Positions 49,599 through 58,405 of a stretch of 64,000 nt of DNA are shown here, piece after piece (the first letter of the stretch is position 1; each line of letters opens with the position of its first letter). The stretch covers positions 1 to 64,000 of the forward strand of contig JAKSPT010000001.1 of assembly GCA_024404495.1 (NCBI GenBank), in the 5' to 3' direction. The translations under genes and the position numbers were made by a program. The notes below the pieces were generated by a model. That model had not been told where the DNA came from and did no database searches. It worked only from the letters and a program-made list of their open reading frames with translations. The DNA is from Lachnospiraceae bacterium (GTDB lineage Bacteria > Bacillota > Clostridia > Oscillospirales > CAG-272).

Positions 49599-50906
49599 AT
49601 GTACGAATATCTTTCCGACGAAATGCGCGGTCTGCGCGAAGAAATCGACTTCTTTCAGAACTACGTCTGGCTCCAGTGCGAGTACAGAAACAAAGCGGGT
49701 GCGGCGGAGGTCATCGCGGAGCTGAAAAACGCGGTCCTTGCCGCGCAGGAAAAGCTTGCGGCAATGCCCGGCGATCCCGCCCTGAAAGCGGCGGAGCCCG
49801 ACGACTACGAAACGATCGTTTCGCTGTCGAAGGGCGGAAACAAGGCGGCGAAGGAAATCCCCGACCTCGAAAAGAAAATGCTCGGTGCGCTGACCGGGCG
49901 GTTTATCGGCTGTATGCTCGGCGTTCCGGTCGAGGGGTGGCGCTATCCCGACCTGAAAAAGTACGCGGACGAGCTCGGGATGCAGTTCCCGCCGGTCGAT
50001 TACTGGACGAAGGTCCCCTACCCCGACGTCGTCCATTACGGCGTTGACGTGCGGACGCATTACCAGAAGGGCTGCGTGGACGGCGCCGCGGTCGACGACG
50101 ACGTGACCTACACCCTCCTCGGCTATCAGATCTTAAAGGATTACGGTCCGGACTTCACGACCGCCGACGTCGGCGAGGCGTGGAAGAAGTATCTCCCGGT
50201 CGCCTGCACCGCAGAGCACGAGACCCTGCAGAACCTCCGTGCGGGCATCCCGGCGGAAAAGGCGGCGGAGCATCACAATCCCTACGTTCTCTGGATCGGC
50301 GCCGACATCCGCGCCGACGGCTTCGCCTTCGGTGCCGCGGGCGATCCGCACCTCGCGGCGGAGTACGGCTACCGCGACGGCTTCCTCAGCCACCGCAGAG
50401 GCGGCGTCTACGGCGAAATGTACTTCGCGGCGGCGGAAGCGGCGGCGTTCACGGTCGACGAGCCGATGGACGCGCTCCGCATCGCGCTGAACGAGATCCC
50501 GGTGGGCAGCCGGCTCTACGAGGACCTGACGTGGGCGTTTGAGACCTGCCCCTCCATCCATAACTGGGAAGAAGCAGCGGCGGCAGTTGACGCCCGCTTC
50601 GGCGAGCAGGCGCGCATCCACACGAACAACAACGCCTGCCTCACCGTTTTCGGCGTTTACCTCGGCGGACGCGACTTCACCAAGGCAGTCGGAGGAACCG
50701 TCGCGCTCGGCTGCGACAACGACTGCACCGGCGCGACGGTCGGCAGCATCATGGGCGCCTGCCTCGGCATCGACAATATCCCGGAGCACTGGCATAAAGA
50801 TTTCCACGACGTGGTACGCACCTATATGTACGGCAAGCCGGAATATAAGATCAGCGAGGTCGCCTCCGACCTCTGTGCGATGGTGCGCGCAAGACTCGGC
50901 AGATAA
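49599..50906 (+). CDS. ADP-ribosylglycohydrolase family protein (DraG-like)
   Basis: A 435-residue cytoplasmic protein. After a 90-residue helical N-terminus comes the ADP-ribosylglycohydrolase fold: MLGALTGRFIGCMLGVPVEG, the metal-binding VDDDVTYTLL near 168, and GCDNDCTGATVGSIMGA near 375-391, where most family members read GGDTDT. The Asp residues needed for metal binding remain. Such enzymes remove ADP-ribose from proteins (DraG) or hydrolyse related N-glycosides; family members in glycan-using bacteria may act on other ribosides. It is a single gene with its own promoter and terminator. Confidence 0.88.
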   Translation: MYEYLSDEMRGLREEIDFFQNYVWLQCEYRNKAGAAEVIAELKNAVLAAQEKLAAMPGDPALKAAEPDDYETIVSLSKGGNKAAKEIPDLEKKMLGALTGRFIGCMLGVPVEGWRYPDLKKYADELGMQFPPVDYWTKVPYPDVVHYGVDVRTHYQKGCVDGAAVDDDVTYTLLGYQILKDYGPDFTTADVGEAWKKYLPVACTAEHETLQNLRAGIPAEKAAEHHNPYVLWIGADIRADGFAFGAAGDPHLAAEYGYRDGFLSHRRGGVYGEMYFAAAEAAAFTVDEPMDALRIALNEIPVGSRLYEDLTWAFETCPSIHNWEEAAAAVDARFGEQARIHTNNNACLTVFGVYLGGRDFTKAVGGTVALGCDNDCTGATVGSIMGACLGIDNIPEHWHKDFHDVVRTYMYGKPEYKISEVASDLCAMVRARLGR

Positions 50907-50935
50907 ACCGGCATCCGGACAAACGACAAACGCAA

Positions 50936-50967
50936 AAATCCACTCCCGCGAGGCGGGGGTGGATTTT
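50936..50967. terminator. Bidirectional Rho-independent terminator
   Basis: AAAATCCACTCCCGC, GAG, GCGGGGGTGGATTTT, between two convergent genes; one mismatch in the stem. Confidence 0.88.
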
Positions 50968-50997
50968 CGGTTTTCATGCGGTTTTCGTCCGGATCGG

Positions 50998-51252
50998 TCA
51001 GGAGCCGATAATGGCAAATCCTTCCGTTCCGTCGAGGATCTTCCGCTTCAGCTCCTTGAGGGGATTGCCGTTGTTGTAAAACTTACAGGGAGAGCCGCTG
51101 ACCTGATCGTCAAACAGCATCGGGTAGCCCTCGTACGCTACCGCGCAGGTCGGCGGCGCGGAAAAGGAGACCACCGAGGCATCGCAGGAGGCGATCCTTG
51201 CGGACAGGGTGAAGTTCTCAAACAGTATCGCGGGTTTTTCGTATTTTTTCAT
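50998..51252 (-). CDS. Small Cys-containing protein, possible peptide precursor
   Basis: An 84-residue protein beginning MKKYEKPAILFENFTLSARI, a start I associate with abundant short proteins of unknown function in Clostridia. The downstream part holds three cysteines (IASCDAS, PPTCAV, GSPCKF) and ends in GTEGFAIIGS. A charged leader-like start followed by a Cys-containing tail recalls ribosomal peptide precursors, but no radical-SAM or other maturation gene is nearby. The ATG at 51252 has AGAGGAAA about 12 bases upstream, a rather long spacing. Confidence 0.6.
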   Translation of the reverse strand: MKKYEKPAILFENFTLSARIASCDASVVSFSAPPTCAVAYEGYPMLFDDQVSGSPCKFYNNGNPLKELKRKILDGTEGFAIIGS

Positions 51253-51380
51253 ACAATCAAATTTCCTCTTTCCGTTTCGGTTCCGTATCAAAAACGATCT
51301 TCCGGGGAAGGCGCTGCCGGAAGGAAAACAGCCGGCGCGTCCGGTCCCGCGTCCGTCCGCCCCGTTTCCGCGGCGGGGAC

Positions 51381-51403
51381 GCGTCCCTTATTAAGGGTAA
51401 CGC
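51381..51403. promoter_or_regulatory. Near-palindrome, possible operator
   Basis: GCGTCCCTTATTAAGGGTAACGC is symmetric except at the centre and two inner positions. It lies where a repressor of the small Cys protein gene would bind. Confidence 0.35.
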
Positions 51404-51560
51404 ATATTATAGATTTTGTCAAGTGAAAAATGTGAGACGTTTTTCTTCTTTCCCGTGAAAAACGCTTCCGTACTTCCATTTCGGTGCGGTCCACGGCGCC
51501 GTTTTTTCACGTTTTTGCGAAAAACCGTCGTTTCGTTGCTTTGATTTAACAAAAAAGCCA

Positions 51561-51588
51561 TTGACCGCAGGAAAAAAAACGTTATAAT
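51561..51588 (+). promoter_or_regulatory. Promoter of the Ig-repeat surface protein
   Basis: TTGACC at 51561-51566, 16 bases, TATAAT at 51583-51588. AAAAGGAG lies before the ATG at 51726. Confidence 0.75.
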
Positions 51589-51725
51589 AGAAGATAGGTG
51601 CGTATGCCCCAAGCCCGATCGGAACGGTTTTTCCCCCTCGCGCGCCGTATTACGCCGTTTTTCCCGTCCCCCGACAGCCGCACGGCTGCCCCCGGGCGGA
51701 CCTCACGATAAAAGGAGTACCCGAA

Positions 51726-54700
51726 ATGAAGAAAAAAATCGCGGTCGTATCCTGCCTCATCCTGCTGCTTTCCGCTCTTCTGCTTCCCTCGCTGCCCTCG
51801 GCGGCGATCGAGCCGGAGGGGAACGTGTTCGTCACGGTCAACACCGAACCGGAAAACGTCTGCTGCGGGATCGACTATCCCCTCCCCGCACCGACTGCGG
51901 CCGACGAGTCGGGGAACGATCTGACCGAACTGATCACCGTCACCGTTCAGCGTTACGACGGAGACTGGACCGACGTCGGCGGCTTCACCTCCGTTCCGTG
52001 GCAGCCCGGCATGACCTTCCCGGTCACGGAGCACGCCGCGTACCGCGTGATCTACGCCGTCCCGGAGGGCGGCGAGAGCGCGCAGGCAGTCAAGACCCTG
52101 ACCGTCATGGACACGCTTCTGAGCGTCTCGGTCTCTCCCGCCGAGCTCCGCGTCCCCGTCGGCTCCGCGATCCCCTCCGACGCGCTGACCGTCACCGCGT
52201 TCCTGTCGGGATCCGGCAGCACCGTCCTTTCCCCGGACGGCTACTCCCTGAATACCGACGGCGTCGATTTTGAAACCGCCGGCGATTATTCCGCGGTGAT
52301 CTCGGTCACCTCCCCCTACGGCGGCACGAAAACGGCGGAGCTCCGCGTCATCGTGGAAGCGGACGAGCCCGACCCCGGCACTGATCTCTCCTCCCTTTCC
52401 GTCAGCGTCAACGCGGAGGGAACTGCCGCCGATATCCCCTTCGGCGGCGAATATACCGCCCCGGGCGTGACCGTCACCGCGACCGACGCCGAAGGAAACC
52501 CGATCGATCTTTCCGGCAGCGTCCTCGTTTCGGTTTATCTGATCGACGACGACGGCAGACACCCCGTCGAGGGACACGAAAACCAGCCCGATTCTCCCGC
52601 CGCGCGCCGCTTCCCGATCACCGTTCACGGCACCTACGCCGTCGTTTATTCGGTCACGAACGGCTCGCTTTCGGAAAGCGCCGAATACCTCCTGACCGTT
52701 CACGACACGCTTCAGAGCGTTTCGGTCCTGCCGGACACCCTGCGCGTTCCCGTCGGGGAAGCGCTCCCGCTCGACACGCTTACCGTCAGAGCGGTATATT
52801 CCCTTTCCGGTGAGGTCACCGTTCCCGCAGGCGGCTATACGCTGAACGCCGACGGCGTTGATCCGGATACCGCCGGGGAATACACCGTCACCGTCTCGGT
52901 CACCGAGGCTTACGGCGGCACGAAGACCGCGGAGGTCCGCGTCACCGTTTACGAGGACGTTCCCGGCGCCGATCTTTCCTCCGTTTCGATCGCGGTCAGC
53001 GCGGACGGAAGCGAGGCAAAGATCCCGTTCGGCGGTACTTATACCGTTCCCGGCGTGACCGTCACCGCGACCGACGTCAACGGCGATCCGATCGACCTTT
53101 CGGCAAACGCCGTCTTTACCGTCGAGCACGGGGACGGCGAGGGCGACTGGACGCCCGTCGCGGGTCTGACCGGAAGTGCCGCGGACGATGCGGCGCGCCG
53201 CATCCCGATCACCGAGCACGGCGTCTATCGGATCGTTTATTCGGTCACGAACGGCACTCTCACCGCCGAGGCGAAGTACTTCCTGGCGGTTCAGGACACC
53301 CTCCTTTCGGTTTCCGTCTCCCCCTACGAATTCAAAACGCTGACCGGAAACGCTCTCTCCTTTGACGGGCTGACCGTGACCGCGCTCTATTCCCGCTCCG
53401 GTGAGGTCGCGCTTTCCGCCGGCTCCTATACCCTCGATACCTCCGCCGTGAACACCGATCAGCCCGGTGAATACACCGCCGTCGTTTCGTTCACCGACAC
53501 CTACGGCGGCACGAAGACCGCGAGCCTTAAGGTCACCGTCTATTCCGACGCGCCCGAGGTCGATCTTTCCTCCCTTTCGATCCGTCTGAACGCGGCTTCC
53601 AATCAGGCGAACGCCGCTTTCGGCTACGTCTTCACCCTTCCCGACGTCACCGTCACCGCCACCGACAAAAAGGGCGCCCCGCTCAACCTCGCGAACGCCG
53701 TCGTCCTTTCGGTCTATCACGCCGACTCGTCGGGATGGCAGCAGGTCTCCGGCTTCATCAACGTGAAAAACACCGCCGCGGCGCGCAGCCTGCCGATCTC
53801 GCTCCACGGAAGCTACCGCGTCGTCTACTCGGTCGATAACGGCGACCTTCACGGCGAGACCGAATACCTCCTGAACGTGCAGGATACCCTGACCGGGATC
53901 ACCGCGCAGGCGACCGCGGGAACCGTCTTCCATCCGGGCGACCGGATCGATCCCGGACTCCTCAACGTCACCGGCACCTTCTCCCGCACCGGAAACCGCA
54001 GACTGAACGCCTCCGAATTCACCGTTTCTCCCGCGACCGCGCCCCAGAAGACCGGAAACTTCACCGTAACGATCACCGTGACCCGTACCTACGAGGGCGT
54101 GACCGTCAAAAAGACCGCCGCGCTCACGATGACCGTCGTCCCGGTCGAGCAGAAGATCGACAAATCCCGCGTCACCCTCACGGTCGGCTCCGGAAAGGAC
54201 GCGATCGCCTTCGGTGAGCTCTGCCGCCTTCCCGACGTCACCGCCGCCGCCTTCGACGCGGACGGCAACGAAAAGGACGTTCACGATTCCGTGACCTGGA
54301 CGCTGCAGCACACCTTCGGCGAGGACGGTGAGGAATGGCAGGACGTGGAAGGCTTCGTCGACCTCCCGATCACGCAGGCGATCACCGACGGCAAGCCCCT
54401 TCTCTTCCTCCCCGCCGAGCACGCCTATTACCGCGTCATTTACAGCGTCGAGGCTTACGGCAAGGAGGACAGCGCCGCCTTCGGCTTCACCGTGATGGAC
54501 ACCCTCCTTTCGATCAGAGCGGATCTCTCCACCATCCCCCTCGAATATTCCCTCGGCGAAGACCTCGATTTCAGCGGCTTCGTCGTCAACCGTGAGTTCT
54601 CCTGGTCCGGTGCCTCCCCCATCCCCTACGGGGAATACCGGATCGACCGCGGCGGCTACGACCGCAACACCGCCGGTACCTACACCGTCACCGTCAGCTA

Positions 54701-55349
54701 CTCCTACGAATACGGCGGAACCAAGACCGATTCCTTTACCGTCACCGTCTCCGACCCGTTCTCGGACTTCAAGGTCTCGAAATACCCCTCCAAGCGGGTC
54801 TACGCGATCGGCGAGCCGCTCGATATCAGCGACCTCGAGGCAAAGGCGTTCCTGCCCGAGATGGGCGAGGTCCTCATCAAGACCTCCGCGCTTGAGATTA
54901 TCGGCTTTGATCCCCACACCGCCGGCACCCAGACGATCGAGATCCTCTTCCACGGCGTTTCGGGCGGCACCTACGAGATCACGGTCAACGACGCGCTCTT
55001 CTCGATCGAGATCGACGCCTCCGGGGTTGCCGGGGAGGTCGGTCCGGACGGCGTTCCGGATTATTCCGGACTGAAGGTCACGTGGATCGGCGTTTCCGGT
55101 CAGCGCCGCCTTCTGACGCCGGAGGAATACACCGTTTCTCCCTCCTCCTTCAAGGGTTACGATCCCGGGAGCTATTCGGTCACCGTCTCCTGCACCGACG
55201 GCGTCACGGGAGAAGAGCACACCGCCTCCTTCCGCGTTACCGTAACGGGAACGAAGAAGAACTACGTTCCCTTCTTCATCGGAGGCGCGGGGCTGCTCGT
55301 CATCGCGGCGATCGTGATCGCGGCGGCAGCGAAGAAAAAAGGGCGCTGA
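51726..55349 (+). CDS. Giant surface protein with alternating Ig-like repeats
   Basis: A 1207-residue protein: signal peptide (1-27), then repeats of about 180-200 residues, and a C-terminal membrane helix (VPFFIGGAGLLVIAAIVIAA) with KKKGR. Each repeat joins two parts: an Ig-like domain of the Big_3 type (DTLLSVSVSPAELRVPVG, then YGGTKTAELRVIV) and a second beta domain starting DLSSLSVSVNAEG and continuing with PGVTVTATD and YRVIYSV-type strands. There are four regular units and less regular ones toward the membrane. Such stalk-like proteins display or hold other surface parts. Repeats are well conserved in DNA, so length change by recombination is possible. It is followed after 4 bases by a small cytoplasmic gene. 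Confidence 0.88.
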   Translation: MKKKIAVVSCLILLLSALLLPSLPSAAIEPEGNVFVTVNTEPENVCCGIDYPLPAPTAADESGNDLTELITVTVQRYDGDWTDVGGFTSVPWQPGMTFPVTEHAAYRVIYAVPEGGESAQAVKTLTVMDTLLSVSVSPAELRVPVGSAIPSDALTVTAFLSGSGSTVLSPDGYSLNTDGVDFETAGDYSAVISVTSPYGGTKTAELRVIVEADEPDPGTDLSSLSVSVNAEGTAADIPFGGEYTAPGVTVTATDAEGNPIDLSGSVLVSVYLIDDDGRHPVEGHENQPDSPAARRFPITVHGTYAVVYSVTNGSLSESAEYLLTVHDTLQSVSVLPDTLRVPVGEALPLDTLTVRAVYSLSGEVTVPAGGYTLNADGVDPDTAGEYTVTVSVTEAYGGTKTAEVRVTVYEDVPGADLSSVSIAVSADGSEAKIPFGGTYTVPGVTVTATDVNGDPIDLSANAVFTVEHGDGEGDWTPVAGLTGSAADDAARRIPITEHGVYRIVYSVTNGTLTAEAKYFLAVQDTLLSVSVSPYEFKTLTGNALSFDGLTVTALYSRSGEVALSAGSYTLDTSAVNTDQPGEYTAVVSFTDTYGGTKTASLKVTVYSDAPEVDLSSLSIRLNAASNQANAAFGYVFTLPDVTVTATDKKGAPLNLANAVVLSVYHADSSGWQQVSGFINVKNTAAARSLPISLHGSYRVVYSVDNGDLHGETEYLLNVQDTLTGITAQATAGTVFHPGDRIDPGLLNVTGTFSRTGNRRLNASEFTVSPATAPQKTGNFTVTITVTRTYEGVTVKKTAALTMTVVPVEQKIDKSRVTLTVGSGKDAIAFGELCRLPDVTAAAFDADGNEKDVHDSVTWTLQHTFGEDGEEWQDVEGFVDLPITQAITDGKPLLFLPAEHAYYRVIYSVEAYGKEDSAAFGFTVMDTLLSIRADLSTIPLEYSLGEDLDFSGFVVNREFSWSGASPIPYGEYRIDRGGYDRNTAGTYTVTVSYSYEYGGTKTDSFTVTVSDPFSDFKVSKYPSKRVYAIGEPLDISDLEAKAFLPEMGEVLIKTSALEIIGFDPHTAGTQTIEILFHGVSGGTYEITVNDALFSIEIDASGVAGEVGPDGVPDYSGLKVTWIGVSGQRRLLTPEEYTVSPSSFKGYDPGSYSVTVSCTDGVTGEEHTASFRVTVTGTKKNYVPFFIGGAGLLVIAAIVIAAAAKKKGR

Positions 55350-55353
55350 AAAA

Positions 55354-55686
55354 ATGGGACTGTTTTTCAAAAAGAAAAAGGAGAAGGAACCGAGCGTCGC
55401 CGAACGCCTGAACGGCACCGAAACGCTCTATATGGCGCGCAGGTACGTGGACGAAAACGGCAATCCGCAGGAGGACGGCATCGGCAAGGGCGGACGGATC
55501 AACACCGCGAACGGGCACGTGATCCTCACCTGCGGCGATCGCGACGTCTTCGTCAACGGGGATATTTCCTCCGTCCGCTGCGGCGAGCTGATGTCGCTGA
55601 ACGGCGCGATCTTCTCGGGCTTCAACGAGGTCACGGGAAAGGAAGACACGGTCGTCGTTTATTACGCCGCGCTCTTCCGGAGCTGA
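55354..55686 (+). CDS. Small cytoplasmic partner of the Ig-repeat protein, unknown function
   Basis: A 110-residue protein starting MGLFFKKKKEKE, with no signal peptide or membrane helix; the basic N-terminus could touch the membrane. The rest looks like a small beta-barrel (HVILTCGDRDVFVNGDISSV, AIFSGFNEVTGKEDTVVVYY). I recognise no family. Its start is only 4 bases after the Ig-protein stop, so it is translated from the same messenger. Confidence 0.7.
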   Translation: MGLFFKKKKEKEPSVAERLNGTETLYMARRYVDENGNPQEDGIGKGGRINTANGHVILTCGDRDVFVNGDISSVRCGELMSLNGAIFSGFNEVTGKEDTVVVYYAALFRS

Positions 55687-55705
55687 TCCTTTCTTTCACC
55701 GTTCC

Positions 55706-55746
55706 GGGACCCCACGACCCCTTTCCGGGTTTTGGGGTCCTTTTTC
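55706..55746 (+). terminator. Rho-independent terminator
   Basis: GGGACCCCA pairs with TGGGGTCC, followed by TTTTT, 20 bases after the small gene. Confidence 0.85.
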
Positions 55747-55798
55747 ATTTCCGACAGAGAACGGCTCCCGGATAACCTTCGTTTTATTGGAATTTCCA

Positions 55799-55827
55799 TT
55801 GACTTTTCCCGGGCAAGATGATATAAT
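55799..55827 (+). promoter_or_regulatory. Promoter of the surface-polysaccharide operon
   Basis: TTGACT at 55799-55804, 17 bases, TATAAT at 55822-55827. Transcription would start near 55834, leaving about 58 bases to the preferred GTG start at 55892. Confidence 0.85.
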
Positions 55828-55891
55828 ATATTCTGTATAGTTATGAATGAATATCCGTTTTTCGGTCTCTGACCGGGAATTGAGGCTTGCT

Positions 55892-57160
55892 GTGGAACTG
55901 AAACCCTTTGAAAAAAAGATATGGCTCTCCTCCCCCACGATGCACGGGGATGAGCTGAAATACGTGACCGAAGCGTACGAAACAAACTGGATGTCCACCG
56001 TCGGCGCGAACATCAACGAGGTCGAGCGCCTCGCCGCGGAAAAGGTCGGCGTGAAGTACGCCGTCGCGCTCTCCGCCGGAACCGCTTCCCTTCACCTCGC
56101 GATGAAGCTCGCGGGCGAGCGGATGTACGGTCAGCCCGAAACCGGAAAGGGCGCGCTCGCGGGACGAAAAGTCTTCTGCTCCGATATGACCTTCGACGCG
56201 ACGGTGAACCCCGTCGTCTACGAGGGCGGCGTTCCGGTCTTCATCGACACCGAATACGACACGTGGAATATGGATCCCGCCGCGCTGGAAAAGGCGTTTG
56301 AACTCTATCCCGAGGTCAAGGTCATCGTCGCCGCGCATCTTTACGGCACGCCCGGAAAGATCGACGAGCTCCGCGCGGTCGCCGACCGGCACGGTGCCGT
56401 CATCGTCGAGGACGCGGCGGAATCGTTCGGCGCCGCCTACAAGGGAAAGCAGACCGGATCCTTCGGCGACTTCGGCTGCATCTCCTTCAACGGCAACAAG
56501 ATCATTACCGGCTCGTCGGGCGGAATGTTCCTCACCGATTGCCTCGATGACGCGAACAAGGTCCGCAAATGGTCCACGCAGAGCCGCGAGAACGCGCCGT
56601 GGTATCAGCACGAGGAGCTCGGCTACAACTACCGGATGAGCAACGTCATCGCGGGCGTCGTCAGAGGGCAGCTTCCCTATCTGGAGGAGCATATCGCGCA
56701 GAAGAGAGCGATCTACGAAAGATACAAGGAAGGCTTCCGGGAACTTCCCGTACGGATGAATCCATACGACGAAGAGAATTCGGTCCCGAACTTCTGGCTC
56801 TCCTGTATGATCATCGATAAGGACGCCATGTGCCGTCAGGTCCGCGGCGAGCAGGACGCGCTTTACGTCAGCGAAGCGGGAAAATCCTGCCCCACCGAGA
56901 TCCTTGAGACCCTCGCGAAATACAACGCCGAGGGCCGTCCGATCTGGAAGCCGATGCACCTGCAGCCGATCTACCGGATGAATCCCTTCGTCACCGCGGA
57001 AGGAAACGGCAGAGGCGGCTCCAACGCCTACATCGCGGGTTCCGCCGCGGACGTCGGTTCGGATATCTTCGCAAGAGGCCTCTGCCTCCCCTCCGACAAC
57101 AAAATGACCCCCGAAGAGCAGGATACGATCATCGCGATCGTCCGCAGCTGCTTCGACTGA
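55892..57160 (+). CDS. DegT/DnrJ-family PLP sugar aminotransferase, PglE-like
   Basis: A 422-residue aminotransferase that converts a UDP-4-keto sugar into the 4-amino sugar with glutamate. The opening IWLSSPTMHGDELKYVTEAY is typical of the PglE/PseC group; the PLP lysine is Lys203 in FNGNKIITGSSGG, preceded by VEDAAESFGA. The next two genes resemble PglC and PglD, so the expected product is UDP-4-amino-4,6-dideoxy-GlcNAc on the way to N,N'-diacetylbacillosamine; the dehydratase PglF is not in the window. Start: GTG at 55892 has GAGG 6 bases upstream. An in-frame ATG at 55847 lies 20 bases after the -10 with no ribosome binding site and is less likely. Confidence 0.9.
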   Translation: MELKPFEKKIWLSSPTMHGDELKYVTEAYETNWMSTVGANINEVERLAAEKVGVKYAVALSAGTASLHLAMKLAGERMYGQPETGKGALAGRKVFCSDMTFDATVNPVVYEGGVPVFIDTEYDTWNMDPAALEKAFELYPEVKVIVAAHLYGTPGKIDELRAVADRHGAVIVEDAAESFGAAYKGKQTGSFGDFGCISFNGNKIITGSSGGMFLTDCLDDANKVRKWSTQSRENAPWYQHEELGYNYRMSNVIAGVVRGQLPYLEEHIAQKRAIYERYKEGFRELPVRMNPYDEENSVPNFWLSCMIIDKDAMCRQVRGEQDALYVSEAGKSCPTEILETLAKYNAEGRPIWKPMHLQPIYRMNPFVTAEGNGRGGSNAYIAGSAADVGSDIFARGLCLPSDNKMTPEEQDTIIAIVRSCFD

Positions 57161-57167
57161 GAGCCTT

Positions 57168-57779
57168 ATGTACGCAAAATTCTGGAAGCGCTTTTTCGAC
57201 CTCGTGCTTTCGTTCCTCGCGCTGGTCGTCCTTTCGCCCCTCCTTCTCATCCTGATCGCGGTCGGCGCGGTCGCGATGCGGGGCAACCCCTTCTTCACCC
57301 AGCTCCGCCCCGGAAAGAACGAAAAGATCTTCCGCCTGATCAAGTTCCGCACGATGGACAACAGGCGGGACGAAAACGGAGAGCTCCTCCCCGACGCGGT
57401 CAGACTGAACGGGTACGGGCGGTTCCTCCGCTCCACCAGCCTTGACGAGCTGCCCGAGCTTTTCAACATCCTCGTCGGCGATATGGCGATCGTCGGACCA
57501 AGGCCCCTGCTCGCCAAGTATCTGCCGCTCTACAACGAACGTCAGCACCGCCGCCACAGCGTCCGCCCCGGACTCACCGGCTGGGCGCAGGTGAACGGAC
57601 GGAACCTCGTATCGTGGGAAGATAAGTTCGAAATGGACGTCCGCTATACCGAGAACATCCGCTTTCCGACCGACGTAAAGATCATTTTCCTCACCGTGAG
57701 ATCGGTCTTCAAAAAGGAAGGCATCCACGCGGAAGGCTCGGAAACCGTTGAAGAATTCAAAGGAAACGTAACGGTATGA
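57168..57779 (+). CDS. Initiating phosphoglycosyl transferase, PglC-like
   Basis: A 203-residue monotopic membrane enzyme that moves a sugar-1-phosphate from UDP-sugar to undecaprenyl phosphate, the first membrane step of polysaccharide or glycoprotein glycan synthesis. One re-entrant hydrophobic helix (9-32) opens the protein; the catalytic Asp93-Glu94 pair stands in STSLDELPELFN; GPRPLL and RPGLTGWAQVNGRN complete the family signature. The small size is that of PglC rather than the longer WbaP type. The gene follows the aminotransferase by 7 bases and overlaps the acetyltransferase by 4. Confidence 0.93.
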   Translation: MYAKFWKRFFDLVLSFLALVVLSPLLLILIAVGAVAMRGNPFFTQLRPGKNEKIFRLIKFRTMDNRRDENGELLPDAVRLNGYGRFLRSTSLDELPELFNILVGDMAIVGPRPLLAKYLPLYNERQHRRHSVRPGLTGWAQVNGRNLVSWEDKFEMDVRYTENIRFPTDVKIIFLTVRSVFKKEGIHAEGSETVEEFKGNVTV

Positions 57780-58405
57780 AAACGCTTTGGATCATCGGCG
57801 CCGGCGGTCACGGAAAGGTCGCCGCAGACATCGCCCGGAAAACCGGATACGAAGAGATCGCCTTTCTGGACGACAGAGACGGTCTGACCTCGTGCGGCGG
57901 TTACCCGGTACGCGGAAAAACGGCGCTTCTGCGCGAGCTTGACGGCGACTTTATCGTCGCCATCGGGAATCCTTCGGTCCGCAGACGCTTTCAGGAAACG
58001 CTGGAGGCGCTCGGAAAGAAGGTCGCCGTGCTCGTTCATCCCTCCGCCGTCATCGGCGAAAACGTCACGGTCGGCGCAGGCACCGTGATCGTCGCGGGCG
58101 CCGTCGTCAATCCCGGCACCGTGATCGGAAAAGGGTGCATCGTCAATACCTGCGCCTCGGTCGATCACGACTGCACCGTGGGCGATTATTCTCACGTCGC
58201 GGTCGGCGCGCATATCGCCGGAACGGTCACGGTCGGAAGCGGCGTGTGGATCGGCGCGGGCGCGACCGTCATCAACAATCTGTCGGTCTGTGACGGCGCC
58301 TTCCTCGGCGCGGGCGCGGTCGCGGTCAAAAACGTAACGGAGCCCGGTCTCTATCTCGGCGTTCCGGCAAAAAAGAAACATGAAAATCCTGATTCTTGCA
58401 AATAA
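57776..58405 (+). CDS. Left-handed beta-helix acetyltransferase, PglD-like
   Basis: A 209-residue acetyltransferase. The N-terminal nucleotide-sugar domain (IIGAGGHGKVAADIA) and C-terminal hexapeptide repeats match PglD/NeuD proteins. The catalytic base should be His131 in SVDHDCTVGDYSH, with His140 contacting acetyl-CoA. It would acetylate the 4-amino group made by the first gene of the operon. Overlaps: ATGA with the gene before it and 26 bases with the glycosyltransferase after it. Confidence 0.92.
   Translation: MKTLWIIGAGGHGKVAADIARKTGYEEIAFLDDRDGLTSCGGYPVRGKTALLRELDGDFIVAIGNPSVRRRFQETLEALGKKVAVLVHPSAVIGENVTVGAGTVIVAGAVVNPGTVIGKGCIVNTCASVDHDCTVGDYSHVAVGAHIAGTVTVGSGVWIGAGATVINNLSVCDGAFLGAGAVAVKNVTEPGLYLGVPAKKKHENPDSCK

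Larger units (their letters stand above)
51253..51725. other. 473-base region with divergent control elements
   Basis: No gene is seen. Present are a minus-strand TATAAT-like box (about 51411-51406), a near-palindrome GCGTCCCTTATTAAGGGTAACGC at 51381-51403 just downstream of it, the plus-strand promoter at 51561-51588 and a GC-rich leader of about 130 bases before the Ig-repeat gene. Confidence 0.6.

Noticed and set aside
51582..55418. A minus-strand frame of 1278 codons
   Set aside because: It mirrors the Ig-repeat gene; repetitive Gly/Val/Asp/Arg content is what the reverse frame of GC-rich codons gives, and there is no promoter or ribosome binding site.
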